Of a stretch of 64,000 nt of DNA, positions 37,880-45,503 are shown in pieces. The stretch's first letter is position 1; every line of letters starts with the position of its first letter. The position numbers were made by a program, and so were the translations under genes. The notes beneath the pieces were generated by a model. The model made no database searches, had not been told where the DNA came from, and worked only from the letters and a program-made list of their open reading frames with translations. The DNA comes from Modicisalibacter sp033446685 (GTDB lineage Bacteria; Pseudomonadota; Gammaproteobacteria; Pseudomonadales; Halomonadaceae): NCBI RefSeq assembly GCF_033446685.1, contig NZ_JAWQLY010000001.1, positions 310,001-374,000 of the forward strand, written 5' to 3'.

Positions 37880-39079
37880 TCAGCCGGGACGCCCGTCGGC
37901 GCGCGGCCGGCTCAGGATTGGCCAGTAGACAAGCACGAAAAGCATGAAGGCGACGACCCAGGCCAGCGCCGAGCCAATCAATGCGGAATAGGTCAGTTGC
38001 GGTATGAACGCCGCGACCACGCGCGCCAGCCCGGCAGCAATAATGGCGACGTAGATCCATATCGCCAGACGCGGCAGCTGCATCGGCCGTCCGGTGTGGC
38101 CCATCGCCACGCGGGTCATCACGCCAAGGATCAAAGTACCTCCCGCTCCGGCGCCCATCGCATGCATCCAGACCCCGGGCGGCAGTTCCAGCCAAGGCGT
38201 CATCGCCTTGAGCACCAGCGCAACGACAACCCAGCTCAGGGCAAGGTGCAGTATCCACACCAGCGGCTCTTGCGAGGCCTTCCAGCCTCGCCAGGAATAG
38301 AGGCGCCATGCGTTGATGAGCGCAGCGAACAGGGCCATGGCGCTAGCCAGTACCGGAAGGGTCATCGTCAGGTCGGCCGGCATCATCACCAGCGTGCCCC
38401 AGAAGGCTGCGCGATCCAGCGCCTCCGAGCGTCTGACCTGAGCGGGGTCCCTGCCCTGCATGCGCAGCCAGTTGGCTGTGAATGCCGGCGTGATCCGGCC
38501 GCCGATCACGACCATGATCACGGCAATCAGATCCAGCGCCAGGACTTCACCCAGCCGCCCTCCGCTGGGCCAGAGTCCGCTGAAGCCCAGATGCATCAGC
38601 AGGTTGGCTCCGGTGAGCAAGGCAAGCAATACAACCAGCACCAGATTGCGGTAGTTGCCGTGGCGCAGCAGCACTCGCGCGACATAGGCCGCCATTACCG
38701 GCAGAAAGACCAGATCGACTGCCGCGACCAGCCACAGCGGCAACCAACCCGACAACCACATCACTACCCGCCCGGCCAGCCACAGCAGGACCAGTGCCAG
38801 CAGGCCGCCGCCGTGCAGCGGCGATGCGCCTGTCCAATTGCACATCGCGGTGAGCAAGAACCCCGCGATGGCCGCCGGCACCATGCCGAAGAGCAACTCG
38901 TGCGCATGCCACTGGGATGGATTCACGCCCAGTGGCAGGGGCAGCCCACCGAACAGGAAGGCGACCCAGGCCGCTACCAGGGCGGCCGCATAGAATGCGG
39001 TGAGCAGGAAGAACGGCCGAAACGCAAAGGCGAGCAACACGGGTACATGGTTTGCACGGCGATTGAGCGTATGGCTCAT
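37880..39079 (-). CDS. nnrS: NnrS family protein (NO-stress heme/copper membrane protein)
   Basis: 399-aa polytopic membrane protein associated with denitrification and resistance to nitrosative stress. The N-terminal FRPFFLLTAFYAA, HAHELLFGM and the later MTRVAMGHTGRPM are NnrS hallmarks with likely heme-ligand histidines. The start at 39079 (MSHTLNRRANH) is preferred over 39118 because family homologues begin near this point. Upstream are a sigma-54 promoter, an IHF-like site and three NorR boxes, so it is very likely NO-induced through NorR. Confidence 0.92.
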   Translation of the reverse strand: MSHTLNRRANHVPVLLAFAFRPFFLLTAFYAAALVAAWVAFLFGGLPLPLGVNPSQWHAHELLFGMVPAAIAGFLLTAMCNWTGASPLHGGGLLALVLLWLAGRVVMWLSGWLPLWLVAAVDLVFLPVMAAYVARVLLRHGNYRNLVLVVLLALLTGANLLMHLGFSGLWPSGGRLGEVLALDLIAVIMVVIGGRITPAFTANWLRMQGRDPAQVRRSEALDRAAFWGTLVMMPADLTMTLPVLASAMALFAALINAWRLYSWRGWKASQEPLVWILHLALSWVVVALVLKAMTPWLELPPGVWMHAMGAGAGGTLILGVMTRVAMGHTGRPMQLPRLAIWIYVAIIAAGLARVVAAFIPQLTYSALIGSALAWVVAFMLFVLVYWPILSRPRADGRPG

Positions 39080-39201
39080 GTCAGCACTCTCAGTTGAATT
39101 GGTCGGCATTGGCGGCACCAGGCAATAAGGTCTTCGTGGTTCAGGCTTCGAACATGCAGTGCCGATCGGAGCGTGGCTTTAGGTTGCTACGCATCATGTA
39201 G

Positions 39202-39217
39202 TGCATTACTCATGCCA
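39202..39217 (-). promoter_or_regulatory. sigma-54 promoter for nnrS
   Basis: On the minus strand TGGCATGAGTAATGCA has GG and GC separated by 10 bp, a near-consensus -24/-12 element. It lies about 120 nt upstream of nnrS. Confidence 0.85.
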
Positions 39218-39219
39218 AC

Positions 39220-39232
39220 CATCAAAGCATTG
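39220..39232 (+). promoter_or_regulatory. IHF-like site between nnrS sigma-54 promoter and NorR boxes
   Basis: CATCAAAGCATTG matches the IHF consensus WATCAA-N4-TTR except for the first base. Its position is where a DNA bend would bring the NorR boxes to the promoter. Confidence 0.6.
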
Positions 39233-39259
39233 AAATACAGTAGGATTATTTCAATAAGG

Positions 39260-39314
39260 GTAAAAGTAACCCGACTATGATCGGGTGAATAGCACCTGGT
39301 CGGGTAAAATGAAC
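39260..39314. promoter_or_regulatory. three NorR enhancer boxes upstream of nnrS
   Basis: GT-N7-AC elements occur at 39260-39270 (GTAAAAGTAAC), 39285-39295 (GTGAATAGCAC) and 39304-39314 (GTAAAATGAAC), each extended by flanking G and C. This matches the three-site arrangement known for NorR in E. coli. They lie between the nnrS sigma-54 promoter and the end of the sdhB-like gene. Confidence 0.85.
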
Positions 39315-39356
39315 CCTGCCCGCAAGTGGTTAGGCAAGACATCTCGAAAGCGCGCT

Positions 39357-40064
39357 TCAGACGCTCTCCTTCAGCAGCATTTCCCGGATACGACCGATGG
39401 CCTTCATCGGGTTCAATCCCTTGGGACAGACCCATCTGCAGTTGCCGATCTGGCGACAGCGGAAGACGCTGAAAGGATCTTCCAGTTCGGCCAGACGCTC
39501 GCTGGTCGCCGTATCGCGGCTGTCGTTCAGGAAGCGATAGGCCTGTATGAGCCCCGCCGGTCCGATGAACTTCTCCGGATTCCACCACCAGGAAGGGCAC
39601 TGCGAAGAACAGCAGGCGCACAGTATGCATTCATACAGGCCGTCGAGCCGGTCGCGATCCTCGGGGCTCTGCAGGCGCTCCATTGTCCCTGGCATACTGT
39701 CGTTGATGAGATAGGGCCGAATCTTCTCGAACTGCTTGAAGAACAGGGTCTGGTCGACGACCAGGTCGCGGATGACCGGCATGCCGGGCAGCGGCCTGAG
39801 GATCAGGGTATTCCCCTTGCCCAGCGCTTCGGCCACCGATGTGATGCAGGCCAGCCCATTCTTTCCGTTGATGTTCATCCCGTCGGAGCCGCACACGCCT
39901 TCGCGACAGGAGCGGCGATAGACCAGGTCGGGATGAGCGGTCTTCAGTCTCTCCAGGACCTCGAGCACCATCCTGTTGCGTAGCTCGTCCCCGACTTCGA
40001 AGTCCTCCATGTAGGGGGCCGTGTCGGTCTCGGGGTTATAGCGGTAAAGGCGAACAGTGAACAT
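39357..40064 (-). CDS. succinate dehydrogenase/fumarate reductase iron-sulfur subunit, isolated copy
   Basis: 235-aa SdhB-type electron-transfer subunit. All three clusters are intact: [2Fe-2S] in CREGVCGSDGMNINGKNGLAC-like spacing (about residues 55-75), [4Fe-4S] in CILCACCSSQCP, and [3Fe-4S]/[4Fe-4S] in CRQIGNCRWVCPKGLNP. The start at 40064 (MFTVRLYRYNP) is typical; the frame also has an ATG at 40076. No sdhA, sdhC or sdhD is adjacent, so this is a lone copy of unclear use, next to two gene remnants. The main sdhB is expected elsewhere. Confidence 0.85.
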   Translation of the reverse strand: MFTVRLYRYNPETDTAPYMEDFEVGDELRNRMVLEVLERLKTAHPDLVYRRSCREGVCGSDGMNINGKNGLACITSVAEALGKGNTLILRPLPGMPVIRDLVVDQTLFFKQFEKIRPYLINDSMPGTMERLQSPEDRDRLDGLYECILCACCSSQCPSWWWNPEKFIGPAGLIQAYRFLNDSRDTATSERLAELEDPFSVFRCRQIGNCRWVCPKGLNPMKAIGRIREMLLKESV

Positions 40065-40211
40065 GACATCCCTCACAGTTAGGGGTGAAGCACGGAGCCA
40101 GGAGATAGCGCCTGTATCAGCGCACCACGCGGCTACTCCTGACCGATCTGCGCCGGGCCGTCACGGGCTGACTTACTGTCTGTAAAAACCAGCTCCAGAA
40201 AGACTGACCGC

Positions 40212-40624
40212 TCAGCGCCCTATCAGCACCCAGGCCTTCGTATATCCACCGGCCGGGAAGCGAGCCCGGATGGCCGGCTTGTCCGTCACGTCGGAAAACG
40301 TGCGGGTGCGATCTAGCAGCGCCTGCATGAACAGTTGCAGTTCCATGCGCGCCAGTGGCGCCCCGGGCAGACATGGATACCGGCACCGTAGAGCAGGTTG
40401 AGGCTCGGGTCGCGATCGAGGCGGAATTCCTCCGGATCGCCGAATACCGCCTCGTCACGGTTGGCCGAGCCCCATAGCAGGATTAAACGCTGCCCTGCCT
40501 CGATGCGCCGCCCACCGATCTCCACCGGGCAGGTGGTGACGCGCCGGTTGGACATCAGCGGCGCATCGATGCGCAGGATCTCGTCGATGGCGGCGGGCAA
40601 CAGCCAGGCGGGTAAAGACCTCAT
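40212..40624 (-). pseudogene. cytochrome P450 remnant (C-terminal third, frameshifted)
   Basis: The C-terminal part of a bacterial P450. AAIDEILRIDAP, then NRRVTTCPVEIGG and the heme-cysteine loop LLYGAGIHVCPG are clear. Directly after VCPG the frame breaks. One base missing from a G run near 40360 would restore APLARMELQLFMQALLDRTR and read to the normal end at 40212. The N-terminal two thirds, including the oxygen-binding helix, are absent. It is either a true pseudogene or a truncated gene with an additional sequencing error. Confidence 0.82.
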
Positions 40625-40718
40625 CTGACCAGAGCGCGCCCCAAGGAGCCTTGACTTGAATCAGGGCAAGGGCATGCAGCGCATGCCCCGCCATCGACTC
40701 TCGCTCGGCCGCGGCCGC

Positions 40719-41117
40719 TCAGCCGCATTTGGACCAGCCGCAACCGGTACAGGTCGAGCAGCCGTCCATCATCACCGGTTCGCTGCGACACTCGGGACAA
40801 TGGCCGGCCGCAGCGGCGGCGTCCCCTATCTGTGCAGGTGGTGCCGTCCCCTTGGCTACGTCCGCCTCGTGGGCCGGCGGCTGCCAGGGGTGACCGTGGG
40901 TCATGCGATGGGCGTAACGACGCACCAGTTCGTCGACCGGCACCTGGAGACCGTCGATATCGAGGAAACCGCGCCGACAGAGGATCTGCTGGATCGACCA
41001 GGCGATCGCCGCCACCTCGGAATCGTGGAACATCGGTTTGCCCCAGCGGTTCATGCCACAGCGCACCAGCCCCTTGTCCCGGGCCACCTTGCGCAGGTCG
41101 GCCACCGCCTGCTTCAT
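40719..41117 (-). pseudogene. B12-dependent ribonucleotide reductase C-terminal remnant (NrdJ-like)
   Basis: A 132-codon frame resembling only the C-terminal end of adenosylcobalamin-dependent (class II) ribonucleotide reductase. It has RCGMNRWGKPMFHDSEVAAI, then a zinc-finger-like tail CPEC...CSTCTGCGWSKC. The catalytic barrel is missing. It begins 22 nt beyond the norR stop, so the truncation point lies at the norR 3' end. It could be a small stand-alone NrdJb-like protein, but a remnant is more likely. Confidence 0.65.
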
Positions 41118-41139
41118 GCCCTGCTTTGCCGAGCGTCCC

Positions 41140-42657
41140 CTACTTGATGCCCAGCCGGCGCGCCAGCTTGTGTAGGTTGCTCGAGTCGACCTCGAGCAGG
41201 CGCGCCGCCGCCGACCAGTTGCCGCCGGCGCGTTCGAGTGCCCGGTGAATGACCTGACGCTGGGTACGCGCCACGCTGTAGTGCAGCGCCTCGACCGGTG
41301 CATCCTGGAACGGCTCCGCGGACGCAATCGGCTGCGCGGCGGCCAGCGGCAGATCGAGCAGCTCGGGCTCGAGCGTGACGATGTCTTCGCGCCGCGCGCC
41401 CTGGCTGAGCGCCTTGATCGCCGCCCGGCTGATGACATGTTCGAGTTCGCGCACGTTGCCCGGCCAGTCGTAGCCGCACAGTACGTTCTCGGCGACGGGC
41501 GACAGGCGCAGGCTGCGTACGCCCAGGCGGGCGCGGTTGAGCTCGAGGAAATGCCCGGCCAGCACCAGCACGTCGCTGCGTCGTTGGCGTAGCGGCGGGA
41601 TCGGCGCCGGGTAGACCGAGAGTCGATGGTAAAGATCGGCGCGAAAGTGCCCGGCGCGCACGCTGTCGTGCAGGTTGCGGTTGGTGGCGGCGATCACCCG
41701 CACATCGACGTGACGCGGCGTGTCCTCACCCAGGCGCTGGATTTCACCGTTCTGCAGGGTACGTAGCAGCTTGGCCTGGATGGCCAACGGCAGTTCGCCG
41801 ACCTCGTCCAGAAACAGCGTACCGCCGTCGGCCGCTTCGAAGCGCCCGGCACGGGCGCTTCCGGCCCCCGAGAAGGCCCCCTTCACATGGCCGAATAGTT
41901 CGCTCTCCGCCAGCGATTCGGGCAGCGCCGCGCAATTGACCTGGATCATCGGGCGCCGGCGGCGCCGCGAGCGCTGATGCAGATGACGCGCGAACAGCTC
42001 CTTGCCGACGCCGGTCTCGCCGGTCAGCAACACTGGCAGTTCGGAATCGGCGACCACCTCGAGCTCGTCCAGCAACTGACGGATGAGCGAGCTCTGGCCG
42101 ATGATCTCGCCCTCCTGGCGTTCGACGAGATCCCCTGCGTCAGCACTGCGCGACAGCCGCAGGCGGCGCATGTCCTGCTCCAGGCGGGTCACGCGCACCG
42201 CCGCCTCGACCAGCAGGGTGAAGCGCTGCAGGTCGTCCTGGGCGCGCTCATCGAAAGTGCCTGGGGTGAGTGCATCCAGGGTCAGCACTCCCCACAGGCT
42301 ACCCTCGACATGCAGGCTGATGCCCATGCAATCGTGTACCGCCAGCGGTGCGCCGACCTGATTGTCGACCAGTCCGTCATAGGGGTCGGGCAGGCTCGAA
42401 TCAGGCGGGAAGGCCACCGTCTCGCGGCGAGCGAGAATCGCTGCCAGCCGCGGGTGCTGGGCCACCACGAAGCGTCGTCCCAGCGCCTCGCGGGCCAGCC
42501 CGTCGACCGCAACCGGACACAGCGCACCGTCATCGAGGCGCAGCAACCCCACGGCGCCGCAATGAAAGTATTCACGCAGGGTCCTGACTAGACGTTGCAG
42601 ACGCACCGCGCTGGGCAGTTCGGCAGTGAGATCGGCAAGCACGACATCTTCGAGCAT
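41140..42657 (-). CDS. norR: nitric oxide-responsive sigma-54 activator NorR
   Basis: 505-aa three-domain enhancer-binding protein. The N-terminal GAF domain (about residues 20-170) binds a non-heme iron that senses NO. The AAA+ domain has Walker A GETGVGKE and the sigma-54 contact loop reading GAFSGA instead of the usual GAFTGA. The C-terminal helix-turn-helix is WSAAARLLEVDSSNLHKLARRLG. AGGAG precedes the ATG. It is divergent from ytfE, with three NorR boxes between, so it probably regulates ytfE and the nnrS unit. Confidence 0.93.
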   Translation of the reverse strand: MLEDVVLADLTAELPSAVRLQRLVRTLREYFHCGAVGLLRLDDGALCPVAVDGLAREALGRRFVVAQHPRLAAILARRETVAFPPDSSLPDPYDGLVDNQVGAPLAVHDCMGISLHVEGSLWGVLTLDALTPGTFDERAQDDLQRFTLLVEAAVRVTRLEQDMRRLRLSRSADAGDLVERQEGEIIGQSSLIRQLLDELEVVADSELPVLLTGETGVGKELFARHLHQRSRRRRRPMIQVNCAALPESLAESELFGHVKGAFSGAGSARAGRFEAADGGTLFLDEVGELPLAIQAKLLRTLQNGEIQRLGEDTPRHVDVRVIAATNRNLHDSVRAGHFRADLYHRLSVYPAPIPPLRQRRSDVLVLAGHFLELNRARLGVRSLRLSPVAENVLCGYDWPGNVRELEHVISRAAIKALSQGARREDIVTLEPELLDLPLAAAQPIASAEPFQDAPVEALHYSVARTQRQVIHRALERAGGNWSAAARLLEVDSSNLHKLARRLGIK

Positions 42658-42696
42658 GGCAAGGCTCCTGGCGGTTAATGGGCAAAGCGTCGGCGG

Positions 42697-42752
42697 GTAA
42701 AAACCACCGAAGCGAGGTCATTATTACCCTTACAGCTCCGGGTAGAATTGAC
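42697..42752. promoter_or_regulatory. three NorR enhancer boxes between norR and ytfE
   Basis: GT-N7-AC sites at 42697-42707 (GTAAAAACCAC), 42717-42727 (GTCATTATTAC) and 42742-42752 (GTAGAATTGAC). Spacing is 20 and 25 bp. They lie 40-100 bp upstream of the ytfE sigma-54 promoter. Confidence 0.87.
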
Positions 42753-42761
42753 CGGAGTCAA
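42748..42761. promoter_or_regulatory. FNR/DNR-type box TTGACCGGAGTCAA upstream of ytfE
   Basis: A perfect palindrome TTGAC-N4-GTCAA that overlaps the third NorR box. It is the same class of site found before nirK, narG, narK1 and narH in this window, and may add oxygen or NO control by ANR/DNR. Confidence 0.6.
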
Positions 42762-42775
42762 TCGAAACCTCTGCC

Positions 42776-42788
42776 AATCAATGACTTA
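42776..42788 (+). promoter_or_regulatory. IHF-like site upstream of ytfE
   Basis: AATCAATGACTTA matches WATCAA-N4-TTR exactly and sits between the NorR boxes and the sigma-54 promoter. Confidence 0.68.
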
Positions 42789-42793
42789 AGGGT

Positions 42794-42809
42794 TGGCATA
42801 CAAGCTGCA
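42794..42809 (+). promoter_or_regulatory. sigma-54 promoter for ytfE
   Basis: TGGCATACAAGCTGCA has the -24 GG and -12 GC ten bases apart. Transcription would begin near 42821, about 25 nt before the start codon. Confidence 0.88.
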
Positions 42810-42845
42810 TTAGAAGGGCACACGCTTGATAAAAAGGACAGCACC

Positions 42846-43562
42846 ATGACCCTTCTCGACCAACCTCTCGGCCAGCTGGCCCGCCAACTGTCCGGCGCCA
42901 CCCGGGTATTTCACGATTACGGTATCGATTTCTGCTGTGGCGGGCGCGTCACGTTGCGCGATGCGCTGGCCGGTCGCGATGTCGACCTGGCCCGGCTCGT
43001 CGCCGCGCTGGAAGCGCTGCCGGCCAGCCAGTCCGGCGAGCGCGACTGGCAGACCGCCAGCGACAGCGAACTGATCGAACATATCCTGACCCGCTATCAC
43101 GCCGTGCATCGCCAGCAACTGCCCGAGCTCATCCGCCTGGCACGGCGCGTCGAGCATGTCCACGGCGAGCGCGGCACTTGCCCCGCCGGCCTGGCCGACC
43201 ACCTCGAAAGCATGCATCAGGAACTGGAAAGCCACATGCAGAAGGAGGAAATGATCCTGTTCCCGATGCTCAAGCGCGGCCTTGCCCACAACGCGCACGG
43301 ACCGATCGCCGTGATGCGTTTCGAGCATGACGAGCACGGCGAAGCGCTGGCCCGATTGATGGCGCTCTCCCACGACATTCATATACCCAAGGGCGCCTGC
43401 ACCACCTGGCGCGCGCTGTATGCGGGGCTCTACGAATTTCGCGAGGACCTGATGCAGCACGTCCACCTGGAGAACAACGTGCTGTTCGAGCGGGCCACCG
43501 CCAACCAGGGCCCTGTCGGCGAGGCGGCAGCCGTTTCGCCGGCCATCGACGAGTCGCCCTAA
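42846..43562 (+). CDS. ytfE: iron-sulfur cluster repair di-iron protein YtfE/RIC (DnrN, ScdA)
   Basis: 238-aa protein that repairs Fe-S clusters damaged by NO. The N-terminal ScdA-like domain has DYGIDFCCGG (about residues 26-35). The four-helix hemerythrin-like domain holds conserved His/Glu ligands such as HILTRYHAVHRQ, HMQKEEMILFP, MRFEHDEH and HVHLENNVLFE. The ATG at 42846 is preferred because it lies just after the sigma-54 transcription start. The frame is open further upstream, but that part overlaps the promoter. Confidence 0.94.
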   Translation: MTLLDQPLGQLARQLSGATRVFHDYGIDFCCGGRVTLRDALAGRDVDLARLVAALEALPASQSGERDWQTASDSELIEHILTRYHAVHRQQLPELIRLARRVEHVHGERGTCPAGLADHLESMHQELESHMQKEEMILFPMLKRGLAHNAHGPIAVMRFEHDEHGEALARLMALSHDIHIPKGACTTWRALYAGLYEFREDLMQHVHLENNVLFERATANQGPVGEAAAVSPAIDESP

Positions 43563-43608
43563 ACACGATCGAACGCAACATTGACCGGTCGCCGGCCTGA
43601 GCCTGGCA

Positions 43609-43944
43609 ATGTTCAGCCTGCGTGTCTGGTGGTCGGTTCACGAGTCGCCCCGCCTGCAACGGCGCTGGGTGAAGGTAGGGCCGCATCTGGTCGATACGGT
43701 GTTACTGGCAGCGGGGGTCACCTTGATGGTCATGCTGCGCGCCTGGCCCATGCAGCACCCCTGGCTGGCAGCCAAACTGGTCGGCCTGGTCGCCTACAGC
43801 GTCATCGGCACGCTGGCCGCCAAGCGCGGCAGGACGCCCACGATCCGCGCCATATCGTCACTGCGCGCGATCGCCATCTTCGTGTATATCGCCGGTGCGG
43901 CCATGAATCACCACCCGCTTTCCTGGTTAATGCAGAGTCGATGA
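43609..43944 (+). CDS. SirB-family membrane protein, apparently N-terminally short
   Basis: 111 aa with four hydrophobic segments. LQRRWVKVGPHLVDTVLLAAGV and the closing SLRAIAIFVYIAG match the SirB (SirB2) family. Family proteins have about 10-15 more residues in the first helix. In this frame the sequence upstream of the ATG still reads PVAGLSLAM, in keeping with that helix, but is preceded by an in-frame TGA. The 5' end may therefore have decayed, or an unusual start is used. It follows ytfE by 46 nt and may be read from its promoter. Function unknown. Confidence 0.7.
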   Translation: MFSLRVWWSVHESPRLQRRWVKVGPHLVDTVLLAAGVTLMVMLRAWPMQHPWLAAKLVGLVAYSVIGTLAAKRGRTPTIRAISSLRAIAIFVYIAGAAMNHHPLSWLMQSR

Positions 43945-44003
43945 TCGGTCGATATTGCGCTGGCCGGCTATGCGACGTTGGCCACGATCTTTGAGGGTCG
44001 GTC

Positions 44004-44017
44004 TTGATACGAATCAA
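44004..44017 (+). promoter_or_regulatory. ANR/FNR box upstream of nirK
   Basis: TTGATACGAATCAA is a perfect TTGAT-N4-ATCAA palindrome about 65 nt before the nirK start. It is well placed for activation under low oxygen or NO. Confidence 0.87.
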
Positions 44018-44081
44018 CCAAAGCCGCACCCTGAAATGCTACCTTGGGCACACGATTCCCACCCCATCGAGGATAACAATC

Positions 44082-45470
44082 TTGTCGTATAACGTTCACC
44101 GTCGTTTGATCGCCACCCTTGTTTTTTTCGTTATTGTCCTAGCCTGCCAGACAGGCGTTTCGGCTCAATTAGACAAGGCGATTCCCGGCGATGTCAAGCC
44201 TGACGTAAGCTACACATTGCGCACTTCAATCACTGCCGACCAATTAGTATTCATCGGTGACACCGGGGCCATCAAGGGACGGATCAATCCTGACTTGAGC
44301 GCTCCGGAAGGCGCCATCGTGCAAATCAATCTTATCAATGGAGATGGGGCGGTCCACGACATCGTGTTACCCGAATTTGATGCCGAATCGGAAAATGTCA
44401 ACGCCAAGGGCGCGGCAACCACGGTCATTTTCAAGGCCGGAAAGAACGGGACTTTCGAATACTACTGCTCGCTTCCTGGGCACAAGGCCGCCGGTATGGT
44501 CGGTCGCTTTATCGTTGGTGAAGCCCGGGAAAAAGACCGCAACGACGCAGCTAGCATCTCGCAGAATCCCGCTGCTGTGGGACAACCTGTCGGCACTCGC
44601 TTGCCACGGCATGTCACCCTGAATCTGGAAACCAGCGAGGTCGTCGGCCGGCTTGCCGACGGTTCAAGCTATAAGTACTGGACCTTCAACGGCAAGGTGC
44701 CCGGCCCCCTGCTGCGCGTTCGGGTCGGCGATAAGGTAACCGTCAAGCTGAAAAACGCCGACAGCAGCGACAATGTTCACTCGATCGATCTGCATGCCGC
44801 CACGGGTCCCGGCGGTGGCGGTACAGTCACGCAAGTCGCCCCGGGCCAATCCAAGAGCTTCACCTTCAAGGCCCTCAAGCCGGGGCTGTATGTCTATCAC
44901 TGCGCCACGCCGATGGTCGCTCAGCATATTTCCAATGGCATGTACGGCATGATTCTCGTCGAGCCCGAGGGTGGTTTGCCATCGGTAGACAAGGAATTCT
45001 ACGTCATGCAGGGTGAACTCTATACTCAGCACCAACGGGACAGCAAAGGTCTTCAGGCACAATCGGTCGACAAGCTTCTTGCCGAAAACCCCGACTATTT
45101 CGTATTCAATGGCTCGGTGGACGCCTTGACGAAGATCCACAAGATGCAAGTCAACGTCGGCGACACCGTCCGCATCTACTTCGGCGTCGGCGGCCCCAAT
45201 GCGACCTCGAGCTTCCATGTCATTGGCGAGATTTTCGATAGGGTCTATAACCAGGCTTCACTGACCAGCCCGCCATTGACCGATGTGCAGACCACCACCG
45301 TCGCCCCGGGCGGCGCCACCATGGTCGAATTCAAGGTCGACTACCCTGGCAGGTATATGCTGGTGGACCACGCGCTGGCACGTGTCGAGAAAGGCCTCGT
45401 GGGATACCTTACTGTGGAGGGCGAAAAGGATCCAGAAATTTTCCAGGCCTTACACAAGAGGAATCTTTGA
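44082..45470 (+). CDS. nirK: copper nitrite reductase with extra N-terminal cupredoxin domain, TTG start
   Basis: Periplasmic NO-forming nitrite reductase, 462 aa. After a signal peptide (about residues 1-28) comes an added cupredoxin domain with type 1 copper ligands H92, C129, H134 and M139. The NirK core follows: type 1 ligands H233, C274, H282, M287; type 2 ligands H238, H273, H379; catalytic D236. The HCATPMVAQHISNGMYG loop is AniA-like. TTG at 44082 is chosen because GAGG lies nine bases upstream; the TTG at 44004 is inside the ANR box. Its base composition looks more AT-rich than neighbours. Confidence 0.92.
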   Translation: MSYNVHRRLIATLVFFVIVLACQTGVSAQLDKAIPGDVKPDVSYTLRTSITADQLVFIGDTGAIKGRINPDLSAPEGAIVQINLINGDGAVHDIVLPEFDAESENVNAKGAATTVIFKAGKNGTFEYYCSLPGHKAAGMVGRFIVGEAREKDRNDAASISQNPAAVGQPVGTRLPRHVTLNLETSEVVGRLADGSSYKYWTFNGKVPGPLLRVRVGDKVTVKLKNADSSDNVHSIDLHAATGPGGGGTVTQVAPGQSKSFTFKALKPGLYVYHCATPMVAQHISNGMYGMILVEPEGGLPSVDKEFYVMQGELYTQHQRDSKGLQAQSVDKLLAENPDYFVFNGSVDALTKIHKMQVNVGDTVRIYFGVGGPNATSSFHVIGEIFDRVYNQASLTSPPLTDVQTTTVAPGGATMVEFKVDYPGRYMLVDHALARVEKGLVGYLTVEGEKDPEIFQALHKRNL

Positions 45471-45503
45471 CCTTCTCGAGCGCTCTTGCGTAGACTATTG
45501 CAA

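Noticed and set aside
39230..39254. TTGAAAT-N11-ATTTCAA as an FNR box
   Set aside because: Half-site sequence and spacing do not fit TTGAT-N4-ATCAA. The overlapping IHF-like site is a better explanation.
43960..43990. Possible sigma-54 promoter before nirK (TTGGCCACGATCTTTG)
   Set aside because: It lacks the -12 GC at the right distance; the ANR box explains regulation better.
44004..44081. Upstream TTG start for nirK at 44004
   Set aside because: That TTG is the first triplet of the ANR box. The TTG at 44082 has a ribosome site and begins directly before the signal peptide.
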